A stretch of DNA of 64,000 bases from an uncultured Clostridia bacterium (GTDB lineage Bacteria; Bacillota; Clostridia; Christensenellales; CAG-138), in assembly GCA_947168855.1 (NCBI GenBank), contig CAMVNO010000006.1, positions 62,001-126,000 on the forward strand, given 5' to 3'. Below, in pieces: positions 50,395 through 59,321 of this stretch. The first letter of the stretch is position 1. The number at the start of each line of letters is the position of its first letter. Both the position numbers and the translations under genes were made by a program. The notes beneath the pieces were generated by a model. The model was not told where the DNA came from, made no database searches, and saw only the letters and a program-made list of their open reading frames with translations.

Positions 50395-51140
50395 TCTTCC
50401 GCGTTCGGGTCGTACTGGAAGGTCTGCATCAGCTCAAGCTTGAAGAGGTTCATCTTATGCTTGCGGTCGATCAGCGCCTTGGTCTCCGGATCGTCGATCT
50501 CGCCGGTGCGGATGTAGCGGTCGAGTACGGCGTAGGTGAAGCCGAGGTTGTCCTCGTCCGTCTTGCCGCAGAGCCCGTCGCTCGGAACCTTGTGCACGAA
50601 CATGTCGGGAAGCCCCAGGTATGTTCCCATCTCCTTGACCTCCGCAACGGTGAGCTTGCCGAGCGGGCACACATCGCCCACGGAATCGCCGTAGCGCGTG
50701 GAGTAGCCGACCCAGTCCTCGGAGAGGTTGCAGGTATTGATGACTCTGCCGTTATACGACTGCGACACCGCATAGAGCGTGCTCATGCGGATGCGCGGCG
50801 CGAGGTTGATGTAGGATTGGTTAGAAAGCTCCACGCCCGCCGCCTTCGCCGCGTTCACGACGCCGTCGTACGCATCCTTGATGTTGACGACGTAGGAGCG
50901 AATGCCGAGATGCTTCACAAGCGCCTCACTTACATTGATGTCGTACTGCTCGCCGTTCGGCATCAGAACGCCGATGACGCGGTCCGCGCCGAGCGCTTTG
51001 ACGCACAGCGCCGCGGTGACCGAGCTGTCCTTGCCGCCGGAGATGCCGATCACGGCGTTGCAGCCGGGACCGTTTTCATCGAACCAGTCGTTGAGCCATT
51101 TGACGAGATCGTCGGTGACCTTTGCTACGTTGAATGCCAT
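50391..51140 (-). CDS. nadE: NAD+ synthetase, ammonia-dependent
   Basis: 249 aa. The ATP-pyrophosphatase loop GISGGKDSSVTAAL (about 31-44), NLSEDWVGYSTRYGD and the flexible-loop segment PSDGLCGKTDEDNLGFTY are characteristic. It converts nicotinate adenine dinucleotide to NAD+ using ammonia; there is no glutaminase domain. Lies 11 nt after pheT in the T-box operon, an odd placement that would tie NAD synthesis to Phe-tRNA supply if there is no internal promoter. Confidence 0.95.
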   Translation of the reverse strand: MAFNVAKVTDDLVKWLNDWFDENGPGCNAVIGISGGKDSSVTAALCVKALGADRVIGVLMPNGEQYDINVSEALVKHLGIRSYVVNIKDAYDGVVNAAKAAGVELSNQSYINLAPRIRMSTLYAVSQSYNGRVINTCNLSEDWVGYSTRYGDSVGDVCPLGKLTVAEVKEMGTYLGLPDMFVHKVPSDGLCGKTDEDNLGFTYAVLDRYIRTGEIDDPETKALIDRKHKMNLFKLELMQTFQYDPNAEE

Positions 51141-51151
51141 GATATACCTCC

Positions 51152-53515
51152 TTAAACCGTGCGCAGACGGATGTTCTTTTCCGCGAGAACAGCGAGGATG
51201 CGGTCGATATACGCCTGCACCTCCGCCTTCTGGAGCGTCTTGACCGGGGACACGAACGAGAGCCGGATCGTCATGCTCTTGACGTCCGCTTCGTAGATAT
51301 CGACGAGCGAAATACCCTGCAGCGTTTCGTCGCGGTCCGCAAAGAACGGACCGGTCACGTCCGCGTATGTGACGTCCTTATCGACGACGAACGAAAGGTC
51401 GATGTCGATGCCCGGGAAGCGGGACGCCTCGCGATACTTGAGGTCGGCTTCCCCGATCTCGGCAAGCGCGTCCATGTCAAGCTCGAGTGTGACGAGTGCG
51501 GCTTTTTTGTCGATCTCCGCCGCAATTTCGGGATGCACGGTCGACATGGTGCCGATCGTTTTGCCGTCCAGAAGGATCGCCGCGGTGTTTGCGGGATGCT
51601 CCCAGGCGTTGATCGGCGCAACACGCTCGAACGTCGGGCGGATCCTGCGCATGTCGAACAGAATCGAAGAAATCATGTCGCGCGCGGAGAGGAACACGGT
51701 GCGCTCCCTGTCGTGCGAAAGCAGGGCGACGCCGAGCGTTCTGCGCTCATTCACTGTGCCGTCCTCCCTCTGTCCCTTGACCGTTCTGCCGATCTCGAAC
51801 ACGCCGAACGCCGGCGCATAGAAGCGGTTCTCCTTCAGAACCGGCAGCAGCGTCTGCATCATGGCGGTGCGCAGCACGGTCGCGTCCGGATTCATGCCGT
51901 TTAAGAGATACACGTTTTCGGGCAGCGGAATATTGAGGTCCTTCAGCTTCTTCGCATCGCACCAGAGATAGGTGTGGACCTCGTGGAGCCCGAAGGTCTT
52001 CACAAGCGCGTCCTTCATCGCCTTCTCGTCGGCTTTCACTCTGAGCGGCTGCACCGGGCGCAGCGCGCTCATCGTGGTCTCGATCTTGAAATTGTCGTAG
52101 CCGTAGATGCGCGTGATCTCCTCGATGACGTCCGCGGGGATCGTCACGTCCTTGGTGGCGCGCCACGACGGGACCTTGACGTCGAAGACGGAGTTCTGTT
52201 CGGTGACGCCGAAGCCGAGCCGCGTCAGCGTATCGTTGATCTGCGCGTCGGCGATGTCGATGCCGGTGTAGCGGTCGACGAACGCCTTGTCGAAATGCAG
52301 CTCGATTTCCGGATAGTGATACTGCCAGCAGTCCGTATAGCGGCTTACAACCTTCGCTTCCGGATCGATCGCAAGCAGAAGCTTTAAGAATCTGCCCGCG
52401 GCGAGCGCGCACAGCTCCGGATCGAGCGTCTTCTCATAGCGCATGCTCGCGTCGGTGCGAAGTCCGATGCGGCTTGAGGTCTTGCGGACCGACACCGCGG
52501 AGAACGTGGCGCATTCGAGCGTGACCGAATCCGTATCGCTTACGATCTCGCTGTTCAGTCCGCCCATGACGCCCGCGACCGCGACGGGTTTCCCGTCGCT
52601 TGTGATCATCAGCGTTTCGGGGTCGATCTTCCGTTCAACGTCGTCCAGCGTTTTGAACGCGAACGGCTCCGGGAAGCGCTGTACGCCGATCGTGCCGACC
52701 ATGCGCGAATCGAACGCGTGCGTCGGCTGTCCGAGCTCAAGCATGACGTAGTTGGTCAGGTCGGCAAGCAGCGAGATCGCGCGCATGCCGCAGTAATAGA
52801 GGCGGATCTGCATGTCGATCGGGCTGACCTTTTTTTGGATGTGATCCGCTCGGATTGCGGAATAACGATAGCACAGCTCCGGGTCGATCGCGCCGAGCGG
52901 CACCGGGTCCAAAGCGTCGTATTTATTGAGATCGTCGAGCTCCAGCGGCCTCAGCGGGCGCTTTGCGATCGCAGAGAATTCGCGCGCGATGCCGTAATGT
53001 CCCCAGAGGTCCGGACGGTTCGTCAGCGACTTGTTGTCGACCTCGAACACGGTATCCTCGAACGCATACAGTTCCTTGACGGGCTTGCCCAGCGGCGCGT
53101 CCGCCGGAAGCTCCAGAAGCCCGCTCGAGGAATCCGCAATGCCGAGCTCCGCCGCCGAGCAGCACATGCCGCGGGAAACGACGCCCGCGATCGTGGCTTC
53201 GCCGATCGTCATGCCGACGACGGACGCCCCGAACGGCGCGAACGGCACGCGCATACCTACGCGCACGTTGGGTGCACCGCATACGCAGCGGTCGGTGTGA
53301 TCGCCGAGGTCGAGCTCGAGTAGATGCAGCTTTTGGGAATTCGGATGCGCGTCGATCGTTTTGATCTCCGCGACGACGACGCCGTTGATCTCGGTTCCGA
53401 GATGGTAAACGTCCTCCACCTCCGCGGTAGACAGCGTGAAGCGATGGATCAGATCATCAAGATCGAGTCCCGAAAGATCGACGTATTCCGAGATCCAGTT
53501 CATGGAAACTTTCAT
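51152..53515 (-). CDS. pheT: Phenylalanyl-tRNA synthetase beta subunit
   Basis: 787 aa. EMAP/OB tRNA-binding domain at about 40-150 (HPNSQKLHLLELDLG), B3/B4 editing region (about 200-380, MLELGQPTHAFD), B5 domain near 400-470 and the FDX-ACB anticodon domain at the C-terminus (SRFPGIDIDLSFVVD). It pairs with PheS as an alpha2-beta2 enzyme that charges tRNA-Phe and edits Tyr-tRNA-Phe. 12 nt after pheS. Confidence 0.97.
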   Translation of the reverse strand: MKVSMNWISEYVDLSGLDLDDLIHRFTLSTAEVEDVYHLGTEINGVVVAEIKTIDAHPNSQKLHLLELDLGDHTDRCVCGAPNVRVGMRVPFAPFGASVVGMTIGEATIAGVVSRGMCCSAAELGIADSSSGLLELPADAPLGKPVKELYAFEDTVFEVDNKSLTNRPDLWGHYGIAREFSAIAKRPLRPLELDDLNKYDALDPVPLGAIDPELCYRYSAIRADHIQKKVSPIDMQIRLYYCGMRAISLLADLTNYVMLELGQPTHAFDSRMVGTIGVQRFPEPFAFKTLDDVERKIDPETLMITSDGKPVAVAGVMGGLNSEIVSDTDSVTLECATFSAVSVRKTSSRIGLRTDASMRYEKTLDPELCALAAGRFLKLLLAIDPEAKVVSRYTDCWQYHYPEIELHFDKAFVDRYTGIDIADAQINDTLTRLGFGVTEQNSVFDVKVPSWRATKDVTIPADVIEEITRIYGYDNFKIETTMSALRPVQPLRVKADEKAMKDALVKTFGLHEVHTYLWCDAKKLKDLNIPLPENVYLLNGMNPDATVLRTAMMQTLLPVLKENRFYAPAFGVFEIGRTVKGQREDGTVNERRTLGVALLSHDRERTVFLSARDMISSILFDMRRIRPTFERVAPINAWEHPANTAAILLDGKTIGTMSTVHPEIAAEIDKKAALVTLELDMDALAEIGEADLKYREASRFPGIDIDLSFVVDKDVTYADVTGPFFADRDETLQGISLVDIYEADVKSMTIRLSFVSPVKTLQKAEVQAYIDRILAVLAEKNIRLRTV

Positions 53516-53527
53516 GGTTCTGCCTCC

Positions 53528-54553
53528 TTACTTCACGAATTGGTCGAGGGACTTCAGGTTTCCGCTGTTCAGGTCGCGGATGTCCTTGATCCCGTATTTC
53601 ATCATGGCAAGACGCGTAAGCCCCAGACCGAACGCGAAGCCGGTGTATTTCTCGGTGTCGATGCCGCCCGCTTTCAGTACGTTCGGGTGGATCATGCCGC
53701 AGGGGCAGAGCTCGAGCCAGCCGGAGTTCTTGCACGACGGACAACCCTTGCCGCCGCAGATCGCGCAGGAGATGTCGAGCTCGAAGCCCGGTTCGACGAA
53801 CGGGAAGAAGCCCGGACGGAGACGCACCTTGACGTCGCGCTGAAAGACCTCACTCAGCATCGTCTTCATAAAGTAGATGAGGTTCGAGATCGAGATGTTC
53901 TCGTCGATCATGATGCCCTCCATCTGGAAGAACGTGTTCTCGTGGCAGGCGTCGGTGCTCTCATTGCGGAAGCAGCGTCCCGGGAAGATCGCGCGGAGCG
54001 GCGCGCCGTACTTCCGCATGATCGCGTTTTGCGCGGCGGACGTGTGCGTCTTCAGAAGCTGACCGTTGCTGAGATAGTACGTGTCCTGCATGTCGCGCGC
54101 GGGATGATGCTTCGGGATGTTCAGCGCCTCGAAGCAATGGTAATCGTCGACGATCTCGTCGTAGTCCTCGATCGTGAAGCCCATCGACGCGAAGATCTGT
54201 TCGACCTCGCGCTGCACGAGCGTGATCGGGTGATAGCTGCCCTCATTGAGCGAACTCGGCAGGGAAAGGTCATAGCGCTCGGTCGCCGCGATCTTCAGCT
54301 CCAGCTCGCGCGCGTGCGCTTCCTCGATGCGCTTTCTGATGCTCGATTCGACCTCTTCCTTGAGCGCGTTGACCTTGGCGCCGTACTCCTTGCGCATGTC
54401 CGGCGCGATCGCGCCCATGTTCTTCAAAAGTCCCGTAACCTCGCCCTTTTTGCCGAGATACCGGACGCGCAGCTCCTCGAACGCTTCCGCGGCGTTCGCC
54501 TGCTGTAAATGCTCATAGAACTGCTGCCGCAGCTCTTCCATCGTGATAGCCAT
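53528..54553 (-). CDS. pheS: Phenylalanyl-tRNA synthetase alpha subunit
   Basis: 341 aa from the ATG at 54553, preceded by AAGGAGGA. N-terminal coiled coil (about 1-85), then the class II catalytic core with motif 2 (FRNESTDACHENTFFQMEG) and motif 3 (GFAFGLGLTRLAMMKYGI); HPARDMQDTYYL is a PheS marker. The Cys-rich insert CAICGGKGCPSCKNSGW is unusual in PheS but known in some bacteria. Expression is under the T-box upstream. Confidence 0.97.
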   Translation of the reverse strand: MAITMEELRQQFYEHLQQANAAEAFEELRVRYLGKKGEVTGLLKNMGAIAPDMRKEYGAKVNALKEEVESSIRKRIEEAHARELELKIAATERYDLSLPSSLNEGSYHPITLVQREVEQIFASMGFTIEDYDEIVDDYHCFEALNIPKHHPARDMQDTYYLSNGQLLKTHTSAAQNAIMRKYGAPLRAIFPGRCFRNESTDACHENTFFQMEGIMIDENISISNLIYFMKTMLSEVFQRDVKVRLRPGFFPFVEPGFELDISCAICGGKGCPSCKNSGWLELCPCGMIHPNVLKAGGIDTEKYTGFAFGLGLTRLAMMKYGIKDIRDLNSGNLKSLDQFVK

Positions 54554-54576
54554 ACATTCCTCCTTATAAAGATAAA

Positions 54577-54598
54577 GTCCCATGCAGATGCATGGGAC
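54577..54598 (-). terminator. T-box terminator upstream of pheS
   Basis: Perfect 10-bp stem (54577-54586 with 54589-54598) followed on the minus strand by TTTATCTTTAT, 24 nt before the pheS ATG. Confidence 0.85.
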
Positions 54599-54791
54599 GA
54601 AAAAACTTTCCGCGGTACCACCCAAATTAAGGGCAATGCCCTTCTCTCGTTTCCCCGATAACGCGAGGACGCGCTCCGAAAGGAGATGCTCCGGTGCTGA
54701 ACCTTCCCGTCCGTGCCCTGTTCCCCCGCTTTCAGCCGCGGCGGAGGCTCTCTTTCACTGCGTTCGGACGGTACCTGACACCTTCAACGCT
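54577..54791 (-). promoter_or_regulatory. T-box riboswitch, phenylalanine specifier
   Basis: The T-box sequence TTTGGGTGGTACCGCGG occupies 54610-54626 on the minus strand. Stem I starts near GGTGT and closes with GCACC; the specifier loop next to that helix carries TTC (Phe) followed by A. The stem I GAAAGAGAG segment and a stem III hairpin CTCG/CGAG are visible. Uncharged tRNA-Phe should bind and favour antitermination. Confidence 0.88.
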
Positions 54792-54797
54792 TTGCCT

Positions 54798-54826
54798 ATT
54801 GTATCGCACAAATCCGCGTCTGTCAA
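54798..54826 (-). promoter_or_regulatory. Promoter of pheST-nadE-iclR
   Basis: Minus-strand -35 TTGACA (54821-54826), 17-bp spacer, -10 TACAAT (54798-54803). Only 14 nt from the stop of the upstream gene, and no terminator between them. Confidence 0.85.
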
Positions 54827-54840
54827 CCGCGGATTTTCCG

Positions 54841-55962
54841 CTATTTCAACAGCTTCAGGCTCTCTTCGGTTGCGATGCGCTCGATCGAATAGCAGAACAG
54901 AAGCTCGTCTGCGCCGTACTGTGCGGCAAGCTCGGAAACGCTCTGCTTCGTATAGCGCGGGTCGACCATGACGATCGTCCGGTACGACGGTACGAGATAC
55001 GGCGCGAGCGTGTTGCCGAACGAGTCCTTGACCATGAGCAGCACCGGCGCGTCCGCCGCGGCGTTTCTGTTTTCGATCACCGTGACCGGATGATTGCCGT
55101 CCAGAAAGTACGGATACCAGTCGTATTCATTGAGATGCTCTGCAAAGAACAGGCTCGTAAACGTCCCCTCTCTGTCGGAAAACGTGACAGTCAGTTCGCA
55201 GTCCTTCGGCTCGTCGACCGTCAGCGGCTCGGTCGGATGCAGCCACAGCGCGGACCGCGAGCGCGTGGAGCCGGAATACCCCGGAATCCCGCGGCGGGTG
55301 AACGCCTCTTTCGACAGCGGTTCGTGCCCTGCGGCGCGCATATACGCCTCGTACGCCGCAAACGCGCCGTCCGCCGTCCAATGGTGATCGGTGCGGTAGT
55401 ACCACGACGCGCCCTCGTCCCGGAACCGCCCGGCGATCGGCACAAGCGAGACGCCCTGCTTCTCTTCGATCTGCTTTAAGACCTCCCCGTCGCGATACAG
55501 CGCGGCAAGCGGTTTCGGAAGCGTTTCGCTTCGGATATATCCCGTCGACGGCACGATCAGCAGCCGCGGCACGAGCCCCGCCCGTTCGCCGGCCTTTGCG
55601 ATACGATCGAGCCGTTTTTCGACCTCGGCCGCGTTGAAGTCCGTCGGCGCTTCGATCAGGTAGCCTTCCGAATCGCAATAGATATCGGCGCTCACCTGCC
55701 GTCCCGTGTACAGCGTCGCGTAGGCATTGATCGAAACCAGCGCGTTTCGAAGCGGCAGATGGTCTGCAAGAAACGTCTCGACCTTGTCGTCATAGGACCA
55801 GTCGGAAAGCTTTTGTTCCGAAACCTTCGGCGGCTCGGCAAGGTAGCGGCGCTCGGCGTCGGAAAACGTGCGGTACGGCAGCAGCAAAAAAGCGATCGGC
55901 ACGGCTGAAAGAAGCAGCGCAAACAGCACGACGGTCAGCGTATTCCACACATTTCGTTTCAC
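54841..55962 (-). CDS. DHHW-family (AlgX/AlgJ-like SGNH) exported protein
   Basis: 373 aa. N-terminal membrane anchor (about 9-30), then an SGNH-hydrolase-like exported domain. The motif YYRTDHHWTADGAFAAYEAY (about 190-209) is the DHHW signature, with MLMVKDSFGN-like VLLMVKDSFGNTLAPYLV later on. Such proteins act with MBOAT acyltransferases to add acetyl groups to exopolysaccharide or other surface polymers. It is 14 nt behind the MBOAT gene. Polymer unknown. Confidence 0.85.
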   Translation of the reverse strand: MKRNVWNTLTVVLFALLLSAVPIAFLLLPYRTFSDAERRYLAEPPKVSEQKLSDWSYDDKVETFLADHLPLRNALVSINAYATLYTGRQVSADIYCDSEGYLIEAPTDFNAAEVEKRLDRIAKAGERAGLVPRLLIVPSTGYIRSETLPKPLAALYRDGEVLKQIEEKQGVSLVPIAGRFRDEGASWYYRTDHHWTADGAFAAYEAYMRAAGHEPLSKEAFTRRGIPGYSGSTRSRSALWLHPTEPLTVDEPKDCELTVTFSDREGTFTSLFFAEHLNEYDWYPYFLDGNHPVTVIENRNAAADAPVLLMVKDSFGNTLAPYLVPSYRTIVMVDPRYTKQSVSELAAQYGADELLFCYSIERIATEESLKLLK

Positions 55963-55976
55963 GTCTGCACCTCCTC

Positions 55977-57371
55977 TCAGAACCGGAAATAGATGAACGG
56001 GTTATAGCTCTGCGACGCGAGCGAGGCGATGCAGAGCACAAACAGCAGGATGCAGGCGACGAGCCGTACCGGTCTGAACCAGCGATAACGCTCGAGCTTC
56101 TTTGCCGTAAACGCGCCGAGCGGCGTTGCGGCAACGGCGGCAAGCGAGAGCATCGGAAGATAGCCGAGACACCACGCGCCGGACCTTGCGGAGATCAGCC
56201 CGGGATTGCCGATGCCGATCAGCGAGCCGAAATACACGCCGAGCGCGGAAAAATCGGTGAAATAGAAGATACCCCAGCCGATCGAGGCGATCAGAAACGT
56301 CACAAGACAGCGAACGACCTTCGGAAGCTTTTCCATCGCCTTGCCGAAGAACAGCTTTTCGAGCGTCAGCAGCACGCCGTAATACATGCCCCACACGACA
56401 AAATTCCAGCTTGCGCCGTGCCAGAGCCCCGTAAGCGCCCAGACGATCAGAAGGTTCAGAATCTGTCGCGGTAAGCCCTTGCGGTTGCCGCCGAGCGGGA
56501 TATACACATACTCGCGGAACCACGTCGAAAGCGAAATATGCCAGCGCCGCCAGAAATCGGTCACGCTGTCCGCAATGTAGGGATGGTTGAAATTCTGCAT
56601 GAAGCGGAAGCCGAGCATCCGCCCGAGCCCGCACGCCATGTCGGAATAGCCGGAAAAGTCAAAATAAATCTGGAACGAGTATGCAAAGATCCCGACCCAT
56701 GCGCCGAGCACGCCGTTTTCGGCGGGCGACGCGGAAAGCTGTGCCCAGAGGGTTCCCATCGTGTTCGCGATCAGCACCTTTTTGCCGAGACCCACGAGGA
56801 ACTGCCGTATGCCGTCCGCAATCGAATCCGTCGAAAGATCGGGATGGTCCAGCTGCGCTTCGATATCCACGTAGCGCACGATGGGTCCCGCGATCAGCTG
56901 CGGGAACATCGTGACATACGCGCCGAACTTGATCGGATTCTTCTGTACCTTCGTCTTGCCGCGGTACAGGTCGATCACATAGGACATGATCTGAAACGTG
57001 AAAAAGGAAATGCCGATCGGCAGCCGGATCGAAACCGTTTTTTGAGACAGCGGCGCGGGGAACAATCCTTTGACCGTATTCCAGAAGAGCCCCGTATACT
57101 TGAATGTGAACAGCAGCGCAAGGTTCAGCACGACCGATGCGATCAGAAACGCCTTTTTGTGCCGCGCGCTTTTGTCCATGCCGAGCCCGATGAGCCAGTT
57201 GATGACGATCGAGCCGATCATGAGAAGCACGTAAAGCGGTTCGCCCCATGCGTAAAAGACAAGGCTTGCAAGCAGCAGAAACGCGATCTTCGCTTTTTTC
57301 GGCAACAAGTAATAGCCGATCAGTGTGATCGGCAGAAATGCAAATAAGAATGTAAGTGACGAAAAGACCAT
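55977..57371 (-). CDS. MBOAT-family O-acyltransferase (AlgI-like)
   Basis: 464 aa, about 11 membrane helices. The family core is intact: YFDFSGYSDMACGLGRMLGF, FWRRWHISLSTWFREYVYIPLGG and the catalytic His in TGLWHGASWNFVVWGMYYG. AlgI/DltB relatives carry acyl groups across the membrane for transfer to surface polymers. It directly abuts the DUF4358 gene and precedes the DHHW gene, a recurrent three-gene set in Clostridia. Confidence 0.92.
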   Translation of the reverse strand: MVFSSLTFLFAFLPITLIGYYLLPKKAKIAFLLLASLVFYAWGEPLYVLLMIGSIVINWLIGLGMDKSARHKKAFLIASVVLNLALLFTFKYTGLFWNTVKGLFPAPLSQKTVSIRLPIGISFFTFQIMSYVIDLYRGKTKVQKNPIKFGAYVTMFPQLIAGPIVRYVDIEAQLDHPDLSTDSIADGIRQFLVGLGKKVLIANTMGTLWAQLSASPAENGVLGAWVGIFAYSFQIYFDFSGYSDMACGLGRMLGFRFMQNFNHPYIADSVTDFWRRWHISLSTWFREYVYIPLGGNRKGLPRQILNLLIVWALTGLWHGASWNFVVWGMYYGVLLTLEKLFFGKAMEKLPKVVRCLVTFLIASIGWGIFYFTDFSALGVYFGSLIGIGNPGLISARSGAWCLGYLPMLSLAAVAATPLGAFTAKKLERYRWFRPVRLVACILLFVLCIASLASQSYNPFIYFRF

Positions 57372-57860
57372 TTACGGCCGGACCGTGCGCAGCGTTTCGA
57401 GCATCGCCTGCGCGTCCGGCGAAACGATCATCACGATCGCGCCGCCGTTGTTTTCAAGGATCGCCTGCTCCGCGATCTTCAGCGCTTCCGGATCATAGGA
57501 GCGGAACGTCTCCCGCATGGCGGAAAGATGCTCCTCCAGAAGCTGCATGATCTCCGCCGCGGTCGATTCCTCCGCGACGACTACGATCGCTTCCGTCGTG
57601 TAGCCTACGGCGTCCGCGTAGCCCACGCCGCACTTGCATGCCGCAAGATCGATCCCGTAGTAGTCTAAAAGGTCCACGTCGGAGTAACGCGCCATGTCCT
57701 TCAGATACCCTGCCGCGTCCCATGCCTCGGCAACGCGCTGCGCATAGTCTGCGCTGTATTCCCCGCTCTCAACGGGCTCCGCCGGTTTTTCCGCTCCCTG
57801 CGTTCCCGCACAGGCGCAGAACAGCGCCGCAATCAAAAGAATGCAAACCAACCGTTTCAT
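57372..57860 (-). CDS. DUF4358 lipoprotein
   Basis: 162 aa. The signal peptide ends in a lipobox (LFCACAG, about 13-19). The mature domain (about 45-160) matches DUF4358 in length and in segments such as AEIMQLLEEHLSAMRETFRSYDPEA. The family has no assigned activity but is repeatedly found with MBOAT and DHHW genes, as here, so it may be an extracellular part of the acylation machinery. GGAGAG precedes the ATG; promoter TTGCAA/TACTAT at 57897-57925. Confidence 0.8.
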   Translation of the reverse strand: MKRLVCILLIAALFCACAGTQGAEKPAEPVESGEYSADYAQRVAEAWDAAGYLKDMARYSDVDLLDYYGIDLAACKCGVGYADAVGYTTEAIVVVAEESTAAEIMQLLEEHLSAMRETFRSYDPEALKIAEQAILENNGGAIVMIVSPDAQAMLETLRTVRP

Positions 57861-58215
57861 TGTTTTCTCTCCTTACAAGAAAATCCCGACTTTGTTATAG
57901 TACCAAATCCGCATCCAAATTGCAAGAACTGGCGATGTTTTCTGTCATCGGCGCCTCAGCGTATCAAAAAACCTTTTGACACGCTGAGCAGGCTGCCGTA
58001 AAGGCAGTCAGAATTCACGTTTTCGCGAAGGAGCTATACCAATGTATGCGACCGGGCGAAAACGCGGATAGTTTGCGACGAAACATCAATCAAAGAAAGG
58101 GCTTCGAGCCCTTTCAACAAATCGGTATTATTCATCATTGTATTCGTCGCAAACGGTCTGGCGCCTTTTACGACAGACTAAAGCTCCCGCATTGCGGGAG
58201 CCTGCTGTCTTCGGC
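57861..58215. other. Highly structured intergenic region upstream of DUF4358
   Basis: Holds the DUF4358 promoter (minus; -35 TTGCAA 57920-57925, -10 TACTAT 57897-57902) and a chain of inverted repeats: 57955-57988 (15-bp arms, one mismatch), 57991-58009 (7 bp), 58018-58026 with 58056-58064 (9 bp) and 58071-58082 with 58143-58154 (12 bp) enclosing 58095-58115 (9 bp). No ORF with a ribosome site except a 9-codon one on the plus strand (58042-58071). The rplT terminator closes the region. Confidence 0.6.
58187..58211 (-). terminator. Terminator of infC-rpmI-rplT
   Basis: Minus-strand stem CTCCCGC/GCGGGAG (58193-58211) followed by TTTAGTCTGT. A second hairpin with TTTGATTG at 58095-58115 could act as back-up. 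Confidence 0.65.
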
Positions 58216-58572
58216 TCAGTTGCGCGCCGCCTTTGCGATCTCGCAAAGGTTTGCGAACGCGTTCATGTCGGTGATCGCGAGGTCTGCGAGGACCTTGCGG
58301 TTGATGTCGACGTTGGCGAGCTTGAGACCGTTGATGAGACGGCTGTAGGTGGTGCCGTTCATGCGGGCGCCTGCGTTGATACGGGCGATCCACAGCTTGC
58401 GGTATTCACGCTTCTTGAGCTTTCTGCCGACGTACGCATATGCCATCGACTTCATGACCTGCTGGCTTGCAGCGCGATACTGCTTGCTCTTTGCTCCGTA
58501 GTAGCCCTTTGCGAGGCGGAGGACCTTACGACGTTTCTTGACGGCGTTGACTGCTCTCTTAATTCTTGCCAT
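58216..58572 (-). CDS. rplT: 50S ribosomal protein L20
   Basis: 118 aa, exact family length. [26 protein letters not shown] and [19 protein letters not shown]-like [21 protein letters not shown] are L20 hallmarks. It binds 23S rRNA early in 50S assembly and, in Bacillus, represses its own operon by binding the infC leader; the leader here looks competent for that. Last gene of the operon. Confidence 0.97.
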   Translation of the reverse strand: MARIKRAVNAVKKRRKVLRLAKGYYGAKSKQYRAASQQVMKSMAYAYVGRKLKKREYRKLWIARINAGARMNGTTYSRLINGLKLANVDINRKVLADLAITDMNAFANLCEIAKAARN

Positions 58573-58586
58573 GGTTTTGTTCCTCC

Positions 58587-58784
58587 TTACTTATACGGAA
58601 TCAGCTTGCGGATCTTCTTCTGCTCTTCTTCGGCGATGTAGCCGGTCTGACGCAGACCGCGAAGTCTCTTGGTGCTCTTTTTGGTGAGAATGTGGCTCTT
58701 GTAAGCCTTGGCGCGCTTGATCTTGCCCGACTTGGTCAGGGAAAAACGCTTTGCTGCGCCGCGATGGGTCTTGATTTTCGGCAT
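58587..58784 (-). CDS. rpmI: 50S ribosomal protein L35
   Basis: 65 aa, the usual size. [24 protein letters not shown] is diagnostic. Between infC (27 nt away) and rplT (14 nt), with an AGGAGG-type site before the start. Structural protein of the large subunit. Confidence 0.97.
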   Translation of the reverse strand: MPKIKTHRGAAKRFSLTKSGKIKRAKAYKSHILTKKSTKRLRGLRQTGYIAEEEQKKIRKLIPYK

Positions 58785-58811
58785 GATTGTTCCTCCTGCT
58801 AATACTTTCGA

Positions 58812-59321
58812 TTACTTTTTCGGTGCAAGCACCATAAACATGTTTCTGCCCTCTTGCTTGGGAGGACGTTCCTTCACCGCGACGTCGGACACCATATTGA
58901 AGAAGCTCTCCATGACGTCCTCGCCCATTTCGCCCTTGGTGATCTGTCTGCCGCGGAAGCGGATGGACACCTTCACCTTGTCGCCGTTACGCAGAAACTT
59001 GTCGCACTGTTTCGCCTTGACTTCCATGTCATGCACATCAATCGTTGCAGACAGGCGGATCTCCTTGTTCTCGATGATTTTCTGATTGCGTTTTTGTTCC
59101 TTCTCCCGCTTCAGCATGTCATAGCGATACTTGCTGTAGTCCATGAGCTTGCAGGTCGGGGGAACGTTCTGGGAGACCTTTACAAGGTCCAGTCCGCGCT
59201 CATCCGCCAAACGCTGCGCATCCCGCACATCCATGATGCCGAGCTGCTGTCCGTTCTCGTCGATAAGCCGCACTTCGGGGTCGCGGATCTCTTCGTTGAT
59301 CTGCATATCCTGCGTAGCGAT
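58812..59321 (-). CDS. infC: Translation initiation factor IF-3, ATC start
   Basis: 169 aa when read from an ATC at 59319-59321. AGGAGG (59331-59336) lies 9 nt before that ATC, while the first downstream ATG (59306) would be 24 nt away and an upstream ATG at 59363 falls before the ribosome site. The product reads (M)ATQDMQINEEIRDPEVRLID, the proper IF-3 beginning, with both domains (PPTCKLMDYSKYRYD; KVSIRFRGRQ). A rare start codon on infC is known in other bacteria and serves autoregulation, because IF-3 rejects non-standard starts. Confidence 0.92.
   Translation of the reverse strand: MATQDMQINEEIRDPEVRLIDENGQQLGIMDVRDAQRLADERGLDLVKVSQNVPPTCKLMDYSKYRYDMLKREKEQKRNQKIIENKEIRLSATIDVHDMEVKAKQCDKFLRNGDKVKVSIRFRGRQITKGEMGEDVMESFFNMVSDVAVKERPPKQEGRNMFMVLAPKK

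Noticed and set aside
19912-57988. Similarity between the plsC terminator and the 57955-57988 hairpin (both contain TTGACAC)
   Set aside because: Only about seven bases in common; not enough to call a repeat family.
58034-58138. 34-codon minus-strand ORF (MMNNTDLLKGLEALSL...)
   Set aside because: No ribosome site or promoter, and it lies wholly within the inverted repeats; not called as a gene.
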